DNA of 32,760 nucleotides from Bacteroidales bacterium (GTDB taxonomy: Bacteria; Bacteroidota; Bacteroidia; Bacteroidales; Azobacteroidaceae), in NCBI GenBank assembly GCA_003851245.1, contig BHEP01000034.1, positions 1-32,760 on the forward strand. Direction: 5' to 3'. This document shows positions 18,278 to 26,455 of the stretch, piece by piece. Position 1 is the first letter of the stretch; every line of letters starts with the position of its first letter. Below the pieces are notes generated by a model. The model ran no database searches and was not told where the DNA came from. It saw only the letters and a program-made list of their open reading frames with translations. Both the position numbers and the translations under genes were made by a program.

Positions 18278-19246
18278 TTAATTTATAAAATATACATCTC
18301 CTTGTTTAGTCCACTTTAGGGGTATACTTAAGGCCACCAAATTCAAGATATTATCTAAGGACTGCTCTTCGGCAAATGTTCCTGACACTCTTACGGAAGG
18401 CATCTTGAGTGCTGCCTTATTAATTATGATACTCACTCCGTAGCGTGTTTCTAATTGCGATATAAGATTTTTAAATGATATTGATTTGTATCTTTGCACG
18501 CCATCTTTCCAAGCTATTGCTTCTTGGGCATATACTTCACGGATGGCTATTCCATTGCTTTTTTTATTGAAATTAAGTTCCTGATTGGGTAAAAGGAGTA
18601 CTTTTTGCGATGGACTTTTGAAAAATATAAAACCCTCAAGAAGGGTCGCTTTAATTTCTGCAGCCCCAGCTTCTGACTTTACGTTGAATATGGTGCCTAC
18701 TACTTCTATAGAGGCCTTGTCCAATTTTAATTCAAAAGGCAATAATTTATTTGAACTCACCTCAAAATATGCCTCACCTTCCAAGCTTACCGAGCGATTT
18801 TCTTTGCCATAAGAATCCGAATATGTCAAGCGGCTATACTTGTTTAGGCTAACTTTGGTTCCATCCGACAATGACAAATTTGTTTGGTTATCGCTGGTCA
18901 AATAAGTATAATATTGTACAACATTTTTGTTCTCACTTGCGGCAAAGAAAGTACTTGATATATATATCAAGAGCATGATACTAGCTGCCAATGGAGCTAA
19001 AACCATCAATATATTGCACCTACGGCGGCATTTCTTTTTTTCGTTTACATGCACAAATAATTTCTCTACCGCTACTAATGGCGAAACTGATGTATTGAAA
19101 GAAACCTCCGCATCCCAATAGTTTTTCAGGTCTGCAAACTCTTTTTTGTGAGCCTGATCCATCGATAGCCATTCGCTTAGTAAAAGAATATCCTCTGATG
19201 AAGCCTCGCCACTCAATACTCGAGAAATAATATAGTCTATGCTCAT
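18278..19246 (-). CDS. FecR-family anti-sigma factor
   Basis: The product has 322 residues. A cytoplasmic N-terminal helical region (about 1-75, with WLSMDQAHKKEFADLKNYWD) should hold the sigma factor. One membrane helix spans about 78-101. The periplasmic FecR domain follows (LSDGTKVSLNKYSRLTY, VSLEGEAYFEV, VVGTIFNVKS). The C-terminal DUF4974-type domain (about 245-322) would contact the STN domain of SusC. It lies between the sigma gene and SusC1 on the same strand, the standard sigma/anti-sigma/SusC arrangement in Bacteroidota. No lesion is visible. A 135-bp gap separates it from SusC1, in which I found no consensus promoter. Confidence 0.92.
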   Translation of the reverse strand: MSIDYIISRVLSGEASSEDILLLSEWLSMDQAHKKEFADLKNYWDAEVSFNTSVSPLVAVEKLFVHVNEKKKCRRRCNILMVLAPLAASIMLLIYISSTFFAASENKNVVQYYTYLTSDNQTNLSLSDGTKVSLNKYSRLTYSDSYGKENRSVSLEGEAYFEVSSNKLLPFELKLDKASIEVVGTIFNVKSEAGAAEIKATLLEGFIFFKSPSQKVLLLPNQELNFNKKSNGIAIREVYAQEAIAWKDGVQRYKSISFKNLISQLETRYGVSIIINKAALKMPSVRVSGTFAEEQSLDNILNLVALSIPLKWTKQGDVYFIN

Positions 19247-19298
19247 ATTTTAGAATGATAAATAATAAATGAGTAGTTGACTTACTCATACTTACCTT

Positions 19299-19329
19299 CT
19301 TAGTCGCAAGAAATGATAGAAACCCTTAG
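19299..19329 (-). promoter_or_regulatory. repeat motif copy B, upstream of fecR
   Basis: The minus strand reads CTAAGGGTTT, 12 nt (counted after GGGTTT), then GCGACTAAG. Copy A upstream of the sigma gene has the same ends at the same spacing; 23 of 31 positions match, and the differences lie in the middle. GGGT plus a CGAC element 15 nt later resembles the -35/-10 layout of ECF promoters, so an autoregulated promoter is possible. This is inference. Confidence 0.4.
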
Positions 19330-19350
19330 AGAGAAGAGATTTTTTCATCA

Positions 19351-19908
19351 TTATTCTTCATGTTTAATTATTAGTCGAAGTTTTTTTACGGCGGTGGCTA
19401 CATGTGCTTCGACCGTTTTTACGGTAATGTTGAGTATTTGCGCCACCTCCTTATATCTCAATTTATCCTCACGAATAAGCTTAAAGACCAGCTTACATTT
19501 CTCTGGCAGCGAGTCTATTGCTCTATTGAGTCGTTCTAGCTCCTCTTTGCTTATCAAGTCGTCTTCGGGAGTCGTTTGGGTACAAGCAAATAAGTCTATG
19601 TGTTGGTCGCTTAGGTCAAATGTATCCATGTGTTTTTGTCTAAAGCTATCTATCGCTTTTCGCTGAGCGATGGTATAGATATAAGCATTAAAATTGGCGA
19701 TACTTGCCAAAGTTTTTCTATTGTTCCAAATAGCCAAAAAGGTATCAGAAACTACCTCTTCGGCTTCGGAGGTAGTTTCGACATAGAGGCTAGTGAAGCG
19801 CAATAATGATGCAAAATACATCAGGTAAAGCGATTTTAATGCGGCTTGCGAATCTGTCAATGCCATTTCACACACCAAGGCGTTTATTTCTTCTCGTCTA
19901 TTACGCAA
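19351..19908 (-). CDS. ECF sigma-70 factor, Bacteroidota FecI-like family
   Basis: The product has 185 residues. Region 2 contains YLMYFASLLRFTSLYV, EAEEVVSDTFLAIWNN and FNAYIYTIAQRKAIDSFRQ. Region 4 contains LPEKCKLVFKLIREDKLRYKE and the helix-turn-helix VAQILNITVKTVEAHVATA. No region 1 or 3 is present, as usual for ECF factors. It would be held by the FecR protein downstream and released when a SusC with an STN domain meets substrate. The gene is flanked by two copies of a 31-bp motif (19299-19329 and 19950-19980). It follows the GH97 gene by 86 bp. Confidence 0.93.
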   Translation of the reverse strand: MRNRREEINALVCEMALTDSQAALKSLYLMYFASLLRFTSLYVETTSEAEEVVSDTFLAIWNNRKTLASIANFNAYIYTIAQRKAIDSFRQKHMDTFDLSDQHIDLFACTQTTPEDDLISKEELERLNRAIDSLPEKCKLVFKLIREDKLRYKEVAQILNITVKTVEAHVATAVKKLRLIIKHEE

Positions 19909-19949
19909 GTAGAAAATATATTAGGTTTGATATAAGATATTCCTACTAC

Positions 19950-19988
19950 CTTAGTCGCAAAGATAAGGAAAAACCCTTAGTGCGTAAG
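19950..19988 (-). promoter_or_regulatory. promoter region of the sigma gene, with motif copy A
   Basis: The minus strand reads CTTACGCACTAAGGGTTTTT, then CCTTATCTTTGCGACTAAG. TATCTTTG (19958-19965) fits the primary -7 consensus, though the nearest upstream TTG is 23 nt away, slightly too far. The flanking GGGTTT-N12-GCGACTAAG is shared with copy B before fecR. The 22-nt block 19967-19988 recurs with two differences at 32574-32595 upstream of the beta-helix gene. It may be a housekeeping promoter, an ECF promoter, or both. Confidence 0.5.
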
Positions 19989-19994
19989 CAATGA

Positions 19995-21935
19995 TTACAG
20001 AACAATGGCTTTAAAGATCAAACAAGCGCCGCCACCGGGGGCAAGCTGGAGTTGGAGTTGGCTCTTGCTAGTGACTATTTTTTCATCTACCATAAACGTT
20101 TCTCTATTTGTCAAATAATGTCCATCCTTTGCATCTTGTATAATTTTGACTTCATATTTTCCCTTCCCCAAAAAAGAAAGAGGAAGCGCAATTGCACGAC
20201 CCGATTCGTTTGTAGCAGCTCCAACCAATATCGCCTCATCCGTTTGACGCATCATTACAATGTATTCTCCAATTTCGCCTGCCAATGTTTTGCTTTCCAC
20301 CCAAGGCATTTTTTGTGATGCAATAAAATTCAGAAGTTCAGGATATTTATTATAAAACTCTGGAATATCAGGAAGAATGGTGGCTCCAGAAAATGTGATT
20401 AGAGTGCGTGCTGCCTCCGAAACCAAACTTGAAGGTACTGCTTGGTTTTCGTCTACTCTGGTAGTATTTCCTTGGCGGAGATCAAACATGCCATTATTCA
20501 TATCTATAGGGCCAGCAATCATATTGACAAATACTGTTGTTACGAATGTTTTGGGTACAAATGCACGATGTGCGTCTAGTTGAGCATGACAAAACTCTCG
20601 GGTTAGGGCATTTGGCCAGGTTCGCATTTGTCCATAAGGGTGAATTGGTGCGTCATGAAAATCTACCAGCAAGCGATTTTACGCACATAGAGCTGTAATT
20701 TTACGTGTCCAGTGGTTTTTTTCTTCGGGAGATCCATTCATAAAGCCATATTTCACGCCCTTTGCCCCCCATGTGCCATATTGTTTCAGTGTTTCTTCTA
20801 TCGGATATTTTCGTCCGCCCACATCGTTTAGGTAAAGCCATATGCCAATCTTTTTCTTCTCGGCATAGTTTATTAACTTATGTACATCCTTTGCCTTATC
20901 TCCTGCTATAGGATCAGATTCGGCTTCATGTTCGGGGCCATACCAATCGGCATCAAGCACAAGATATTCAAAACCTTGCTCAGCGGCAAAATCTACCATA
21001 CGTATCCACGATGGATAGGACATAGAATATGTAAAGTCCTTATTTATAGCTCCATTTATACGCCAATCCCATACCGCTATTCCGGGTTTAACCCACGAAA
21101 AATCAATATCAGGCGAGGGATCGGGGTTTAACAATTCAATGATATGCGAATCTACCAGTAAGCCCGGAGTAGATCCATAGAGTATCACACGCCAGGCAGA
21201 CTTATAATCTGGAAACAAATGATTGGGATTGGAAGATACAGTAAACTGCTTAGAACCCTGCTCTGTATGCAATACGAGTGGCTGCCCGTCAATAAGATCC
21301 GCTTCATGCACAGCCATATAGTGGAGTTTACCTGCTTCAATGGTCATTACTGGCAGGCGTCGGCCCACACTTTCGGAGAGTTTTTCTGGTCCTAAGTTAT
21401 GGTATTCTCCATTGTAGAACCATGCAGTATAATCATCAGAAAAATTATAAGCAGTCAATTCCGACAATACCCCTACCCGCTTTGTTTCTGTTTTTGGAAC
21501 TGCGTATCTAAAGGCTATACCATCATTGTAGGCACGGGCTATAATTTGCAGGTGGCTCAAAGAGGAAGAGGTAGGTGCTCGTAAATCCAATACCAACTCA
21601 TTAAAACAATCGGATACAAGAGAACGCTTACCCCACAGAGGCTTCCATATCCCATTGACCTGATTTCGAGTAAGCTCTTCTACCATCCAGTTGGAAGAGG
21701 GAATTTTAATGTTTTGCTCCAACTCAAAGCCCAGTGGAGAGTTCTCTATGAGCTGCTTCCCGTTTGCTGTAAAAGAATAATAGAAAGCCCTATCGCTAGA
21801 CTTGGTAATCTCCATCAGCAATTTTCCGTCGGGGGATGAGAGTTTGTAAGTTTTAGCAGCACTTGTTACTGAAAAAGACTGTATTCCAACGAATAGAAGT
21901 AATAATAAAAAGAAAAGAAAATGTTGTTGTTTCAT
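19995..21935 (-). pseudogene. GH97-family glycoside hydrolase interrupted by an in-frame TAA
   Basis: The full frame is 647 codons. Residues 1-418 carry a signal peptide, the N-terminal beta-sandwich and the start of the catalytic barrel (VKPGIAVWDWRI, LVLDADWYGPEHEAES). TAA at 20679-20681 then interrupts KITALCA-stop-NRLLVDFH, and the same frame continues without shift through PNALTREFCHAQLDAHRAF, NMIAGPIDMNNG and the C-terminal domain. AAA (Lys) to TAA is the simplest explanation. GH97 enzymes are alpha-glucosidases or alpha-galactosidases needing calcium. This copy has KYGFMNG where many retaining members have an Asp before FM. Its ATG overlaps the sulfatase stop (ATGA), so the two were translationally coupled. 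Confidence 0.83.
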
Positions 21936-23431
21936 TTGTTTTTGGGGTAATTAGGTCCATACAAAACTGTTGCATCAAACTGTTGCAGCTCGCCATCTTT
22001 AAAGTAAGGCATTCCCCTTACACTAAGATGATTGCTCATATTTTTACGCCATTTAGCGATTTGTTTTTGCTGTTTTTTATCCTTAATAAGATTTTTTGTT
22101 TCGTAAGGATCCGATACTAAATCAAAGTATTGCTCTTGAGCAGTATGAAAAAACCATATATACTTTTCTTTGCCATCGGTAAGTGCACACCAGTAGTTTT
22201 CATGTTCATAGCAGGTAGCATGTTCCAAGTCAATAAAAGGTCGCCAATCGGCTTTGCTATTTGCAATAATCGATAAAACTGACAAGCCATCCATTGGTTG
22301 AGGTTTTTCAATAGCGGCAGCATCAAGCATGGTAGGTAAAACATCGCGCAATTCGACTGTTTGACTCAAGCTACTTCCCTCTTGGTGTCCAAAATCTTTT
22401 GGCGGTTTGACAATAAATGGGATGTGGGCAGATCCTTCATAGGCATAAGTTTTACGCCAGTGATGGTGGTCGCCAAGCATATCGCCATGATCCGATATAA
22501 AAATGATCAGCGAATTGTGGTACATATTGTTTTGTTTTAGGCTTTCAACAATTCGTCCTACTTGATCATCAATAAAAGTAATTGCAGCATAATAATACTG
22601 TCGAGACTCTCGGGCATGCTCTGCGCCAAAATCACCAAATGCAGCATCGGCTTTCATTGGTCTATTGGCAAAATTGGCACACCAATCTCCAACAACAGGC
22701 GCTGGCATTGCGATATTTTTATATTTATCGAGATAGCTTTGCGGAGGATCGTACGGACTGTGGGGTCTAGCAAATGATATTTTCAGGAAAAGAGCCTCTT
22801 TTTGTTTGTAGTTACTAATAAAGCGCACGGCCTCATTGCCTGTCCATTCCGAAGGATGCAGGTTTTGATCTAAGGCATAAACTCCCCCTCGGTGCTCATT
22901 CCAGCCGATACCCGTTTGATCGGGATTTTCGCCAGGAGCTTCCATCGCAAACCATTGTCGATAATCGCTTACAAAGTCGGCCGACTCTACCCGCCCAGAT
23001 TCGTCGAGCAGCGTGCCATGAAATCCATGAAGATTTCGCTGTGGAGTCCAGTGCATTTTGCCAATTCCGAAAGTAAAATAGCCAGCATTTTTAAGCATTT
23101 GTGGCATTTCATAAGGGTATTTTTCGGCCACTTTGCCGTAACCTAGAAGCCCATGTTGCCAGGGCGAACAGCCCGTGAGCAAGCTAGCACGGGCAGGAGT
23201 ACTGCTGGGCACTGACACGTAGGCCTTGCGAAACAAGACTCCGTCGGACGCAATTCGGTCTATGTTTGGCGTTGAAATGGCCTGGTTGCCCATTGCTCCA
23301 ATACAATCGAATCGCTGTTGGTCAGTCACAATTAAAATAATGTTTGGCTTTTGCTGAGCTAAAACATTTTGAGCTAAAACAATACCTGCTAAAATGGAGA
23401 TTTGTTGATAGCATCTTTTATCAAGTTTCAT
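21932..23431 (-). CDS. S1-family sulfatase, Ser-type formylglycine motif
   Basis: From the ATG at 23431 the product has 499 residues with an N-terminal signal (about 1-26). The metal-binding start NIILIVTDQQRFD is followed by the activation motif S77-T-P-A-R81 then ASLLTG. Ser in the first position must be oxidised to formylglycine by a radical-SAM maturase (anSME), which is not in this window. FISDHGDMLGDHHHWRKTYAYEGSAH supplies further active-site residues. S1 sulfatases remove sulfate esters from glycans; the exact sugar and position cannot be read here. An earlier ATG would overlap the upstream gene and spoil the signal peptide. The upstream gene ends 10 nt away. Confidence 0.9.
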   Translation of the reverse strand: MKLDKRCYQQISILAGIVLAQNVLAQQKPNIILIVTDQQRFDCIGAMGNQAISTPNIDRIASDGVLFRKAYVSVPSSTPARASLLTGCSPWQHGLLGYGKVAEKYPYEMPQMLKNAGYFTFGIGKMHWTPQRNLHGFHGTLLDESGRVESADFVSDYRQWFAMEAPGENPDQTGIGWNEHRGGVYALDQNLHPSEWTGNEAVRFISNYKQKEALFLKISFARPHSPYDPPQSYLDKYKNIAMPAPVVGDWCANFANRPMKADAAFGDFGAEHARESRQYYYAAITFIDDQVGRIVESLKQNNMYHNSLIIFISDHGDMLGDHHHWRKTYAYEGSAHIPFIVKPPKDFGHQEGSSLSQTVELRDVLPTMLDAAAIEKPQPMDGLSVLSIIANSKADWRPFIDLEHATCYEHENYWCALTDGKEKYIWFFHTAQEQYFDLVSDPYETKNLIKDKKQQKQIAKWRKNMSNHLSVRGMPYFKDGELQQFDATVLYGPNYPKNK

Positions 23432-23441
23432 ATATACATAT

Positions 23442-24644
23442 TTATTTAGTGATTGTGATGGGAATGTGAACATTGAACGAACTGCCATCATTTTTTTTAT
23501 TAATATCCTCTATGGCACATGCGGCGTAAAGTACTATGGGATTGTCATTTTCATCGAAAAATAGCTGAGGTCTTTCTAAGCGATTTACCGCAATTACATC
23601 TCCATTGAGCAGGCTCAATTCTTTTTTTGCAAAAAGCGAATTTTCAGGAAGAGTCCAGTTTATTCCATCCTGCGATTGCATGATTGCCAAACAAGGTTCA
23701 CTTTTAGTAAAATGGCCCGTAAAATCTTTGAATACAGCATAAAAGCACTTGTCTTTTCTATGGTACCATACATAAGGATCTTCGGCAGACAACTTCTCAT
23801 TTGTCAATATTTTAAGATCAAACACAACTTCATCTAGGGCAATAAATGGCCCGGTAGGGCTTTTGCTGGTAGCCACCCCATGAAGCCCTCGCCAATAAGG
23901 ATCGTATATATTTCCCTTAAAATAAAGCAAGTAAGTACTATCACAAGGGCGATAAACGACAGAAGGGTTGACAACGATAATATTGTCGGGCATAGCCACT
24001 GTTCCCTCTGACGAGGGGTTTACAATTGTATTGGGTTTGACCCTGGTGCGAGGCGACAATAAGGGATGTTCGTTTTTAGTATATTTACCCTCTAGCAATT
24101 CGGCAATAGAATTAAAGCATAGCACTCCGATTTTCTGGTTTTGCTGCACACGGTCACGTTTTGTTAAGCCCTTAGCACCAGTGGCAAACTCGCCAGGATC
24201 GCTTGATCCGCAATAATACAAATAATATTTGCCGTCAAATTTTTGTATGTGGGTATTGGAGCTTGTTTGCGCATCCCAGGAACTACTGTCGGCTGTGTAG
24301 CCATCAATATTATAGAAAAAACCCAAATCTTTAAAATTTCCATAAGGGGTATCCGAGACTGCTACTCCCAGCTTAGAACCAAGCACCCAAGCTTGGTTGA
24401 AAACTGGAGAATTGCAGCCCGATTCCATAGCTGAGTAGAACAGGTAATACTTTTGATCGTCGCCACTACAAACAGAGCCACACCATACAAAGTGATTTTC
24501 TAATGAGAAGCAAGAAGTTCCAGTCACCTTTTTTATTCCATCTACTATTTCAATACGAATATCAAGCTTCCCAGGAGTATATTTTTTTGCACTTTGCAAA
24601 AAACTCGCACACATCAATAAGATAAGACAATAAATAATTTTCAT
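23442..24644 (-). CDS. secreted five-bladed beta-propeller glycoside hydrolase-like protein
   Basis: The product has 400 residues with a signal peptide (about 1-18). Blade-like repeats are visible: KYYLFYSAMES, KLGVAVSDTPYGNF, KYYLYYCGSS, STYLLYFKGN, RGLHGVATSKSPTGPF, CFYAVFKDFTG. NPSVVYR and AEDPYVWYHR resemble acid-bearing motifs of the GH43/GH62/GH117 propeller superfamily. I cannot assign the family or sugar; arabinosidase-, galactosidase- or anhydrosugar-type activities occur in this fold. It lies 22 bp after SusD2 and 10 bp before the sulfatase, clearly in one transcription unit, so action on the same glycan is likely. Confidence 0.72.
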   Translation of the reverse strand: MKIIYCLILLMCASFLQSAKKYTPGKLDIRIEIVDGIKKVTGTSCFSLENHFVWCGSVCSGDDQKYYLFYSAMESGCNSPVFNQAWVLGSKLGVAVSDTPYGNFKDLGFFYNIDGYTADSSSWDAQTSSNTHIQKFDGKYYLYYCGSSDPGEFATGAKGLTKRDRVQQNQKIGVLCFNSIAELLEGKYTKNEHPLLSPRTRVKPNTIVNPSSEGTVAMPDNIIVVNPSVVYRPCDSTYLLYFKGNIYDPYWRGLHGVATSKSPTGPFIALDEVVFDLKILTNEKLSAEDPYVWYHRKDKCFYAVFKDFTGHFTKSEPCLAIMQSQDGINWTLPENSLFAKKELSLLNGDVIAVNRLERPQLFFDENDNPIVLYAACAIEDINKKNDGSSFNVHIPITITK

Positions 24645-24666
24645 TTTCTAGCTATTTAATAAATTA

Positions 24667-26451
24667 TTACCAGCCTGGATTGGGTTTCAAATTTGGATTG
24701 CGAACAATCTCTGCTGTTGGTATACAATTGAGATAATCTCTATTTTCTTTAAAACCGTATCCATTGGGCATTGATGCAGACATAGGATCAAGTAGCCCTT
24801 TGCTATCGACTTTAGGCTTAAGTCCATTCCATTCAGAGGGATCAAAAGGGTATCCTTTGGGTCGTTTTCCCTGTATCAATTTATGGGCACGCCAGCGTTT
24901 GATGTCGTTGACTCTAAAATCTTCCATTGCCAATTCGCTGCGACGTTCTCGACGTATTTCATACAATTGGTCACTTATGGGGTATCCATAATCTTCTTTA
25001 TTGGGCTCGTTTATTATTTTGAAGTCTGGCATCCCTACCCTTTGCCGTAGCTTATTGATGGTATTGTCGTAATCGATCACTTCTCCCAATTCGGCTTTTG
25101 CTTCGGCATAATTGAGCAAGGCTTCGGCGAAACGAAAAACGATGGCACCATTTTCATCAATAACACTATATACTCCGCCAGCAGTATTCCCCTTGGGGTC
25201 GGAGCCTTTTTTTGAATGAAAGCCTGTTGAGTTGCCCAATTCTCCCGTCATATCAATAGCAGGCTTATCAAAATAATTTATCCCATTGGCATTGTTCCAC
25301 ATCAGATCGCCAGGTATGCGTATGGATTGGGCAAAACGAGGATCTAAGTTTGCAGCCATTTGCACTAAAAAGGCATTTCCCTTATATTGACCCATTGCTT
25401 CCTCCATATCATATACCTCGCCATCTTTGTCCAGATAGGAGGCCACCAAAGACATTGTCATGCCCACCTGGCTAGGTCGATTGGAGAGAAACATTTGGGC
25501 AGCATTTAATTGACTTAAGGCGGCGCTGTATCTTCGCCAGAGCAAAATTTCCTTATTGTTGCTGTAGTCAAGTTTGTTGAATAGCTCGTAATAGGCATCT
25601 GTGACTTGCCCAGTGCTTATTCCCACAGATGGGCTTCTAAGCAATTCGTCAACTGCATCGACAGCAATTCGAAAATATTTTGAAGGATCAACACCCGCAC
25701 TTGCAAACTCTGTGCCTGCGTGATATTTCTGCCAAGTTCCCTCGTACAATGTCACTCTGGACTTAAAAAGGAGTGCCGCTTCTTTACTCAATCGGTTGCG
25801 TCCGCCACTTACCTTATGTAAGGGATCAAGAAAAGTTATGGACTTGTCCAGATCAGACAAAATAGAATCTACAACTAAGCTTCGAGGGTCTCTTGCCTTG
25901 TATAGGGACTCATCTTGCATACTTAATTCATTCTGGTAGTATGGCACATCGCCAAACTGCTGAACTTTAGCAAAATAAAAAAATGCACGAAAAAAATGGG
26001 CTTCCCCCCCAAAATGTTGGTACATGGATATATCGTCTTGGCATTTGGCATAATTGCCAAAAAAAATGTTCACTTGCCGTATTGATTCCCAATTCCAAGC
26101 TGCATTATTTGCCACTACCGACCGAGTGCCATTCAAGTAATCATTGGGAGTGTAGCCATGTATGGCGTTGTCGGATCCTGAGAATGCGTCGCCTCCAAAT
26201 ATTCCAATATAGTTTTCATCGTTGGCATTAAAGGTCTTGAATTTAGTGTAAAATTGAATCGTATAATTTTCAAGGTCTTTTGATGAAGTCCAATATTGCT
26301 TATTTCCTATTTTGTCGAGAGGCTCTTTGTCCAAAAAATTTTCACATGAAATAGATAGCAATGACATTACTGCTAGCATTGTCACTATCATTAAAAGGTT
26401 TTTTTTTCTATTATTATTATCAATATTTTTCATCGTTTTCATTGTTTTCAT
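24667..26451 (-). CDS. SusD/RagB-family glycan-binding lipoprotein (SusD2)
   Basis: The product has 594 residues. The signal ends in LLSISCENFLDKEPL, giving a lipid-anchored Cys. TPR-like helices (GGEAHFFRAFFYFAKVQQFGD), RFAEALLNYAEAKAELG and the ending NPNLKPNPGW are typical SusD features. It would form the glycan-binding lid over SusC2. It follows SusC2 by 4 nt. Three in-frame ATGs at 26451, 26442 and 26433 arise from a 9-bp repeat (MKTMKTMKN), so the exact start is uncertain. In contrast to SusD1, this copy looks intact. Confidence 0.92.
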   Translation of the reverse strand: MKTMKTMKNIDNNNRKKNLLMIVTMLAVMSLLSISCENFLDKEPLDKIGNKQYWTSSKDLENYTIQFYTKFKTFNANDENYIGIFGGDAFSGSDNAIHGYTPNDYLNGTRSVVANNAAWNWESIRQVNIFFGNYAKCQDDISMYQHFGGEAHFFRAFFYFAKVQQFGDVPYYQNELSMQDESLYKARDPRSLVVDSILSDLDKSITFLDPLHKVSGGRNRLSKEAALLFKSRVTLYEGTWQKYHAGTEFASAGVDPSKYFRIAVDAVDELLRSPSVGISTGQVTDAYYELFNKLDYSNNKEILLWRRYSAALSQLNAAQMFLSNRPSQVGMTMSLVASYLDKDGEVYDMEEAMGQYKGNAFLVQMAANLDPRFAQSIRIPGDLMWNNANGINYFDKPAIDMTGELGNSTGFHSKKGSDPKGNTAGGVYSVIDENGAIVFRFAEALLNYAEAKAELGEVIDYDNTINKLRQRVGMPDFKIINEPNKEDYGYPISDQLYEIRRERRSELAMEDFRVNDIKRWRAHKLIQGKRPKGYPFDPSEWNGLKPKVDSKGLLDPMSASMPNGYGFKENRDYLNCIPTAEIVRNPNLKPNPGW

Positions 26452-26455
26452 GTTT

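Noticed and set aside
23340-23385. Short direct repeat (GAGCTAAAACA) in the sulfatase signal peptide as a regulatory site
   Set aside because: It encodes the VLAQNVLAQ part of the signal sequence and is adequately explained as coding sequence.
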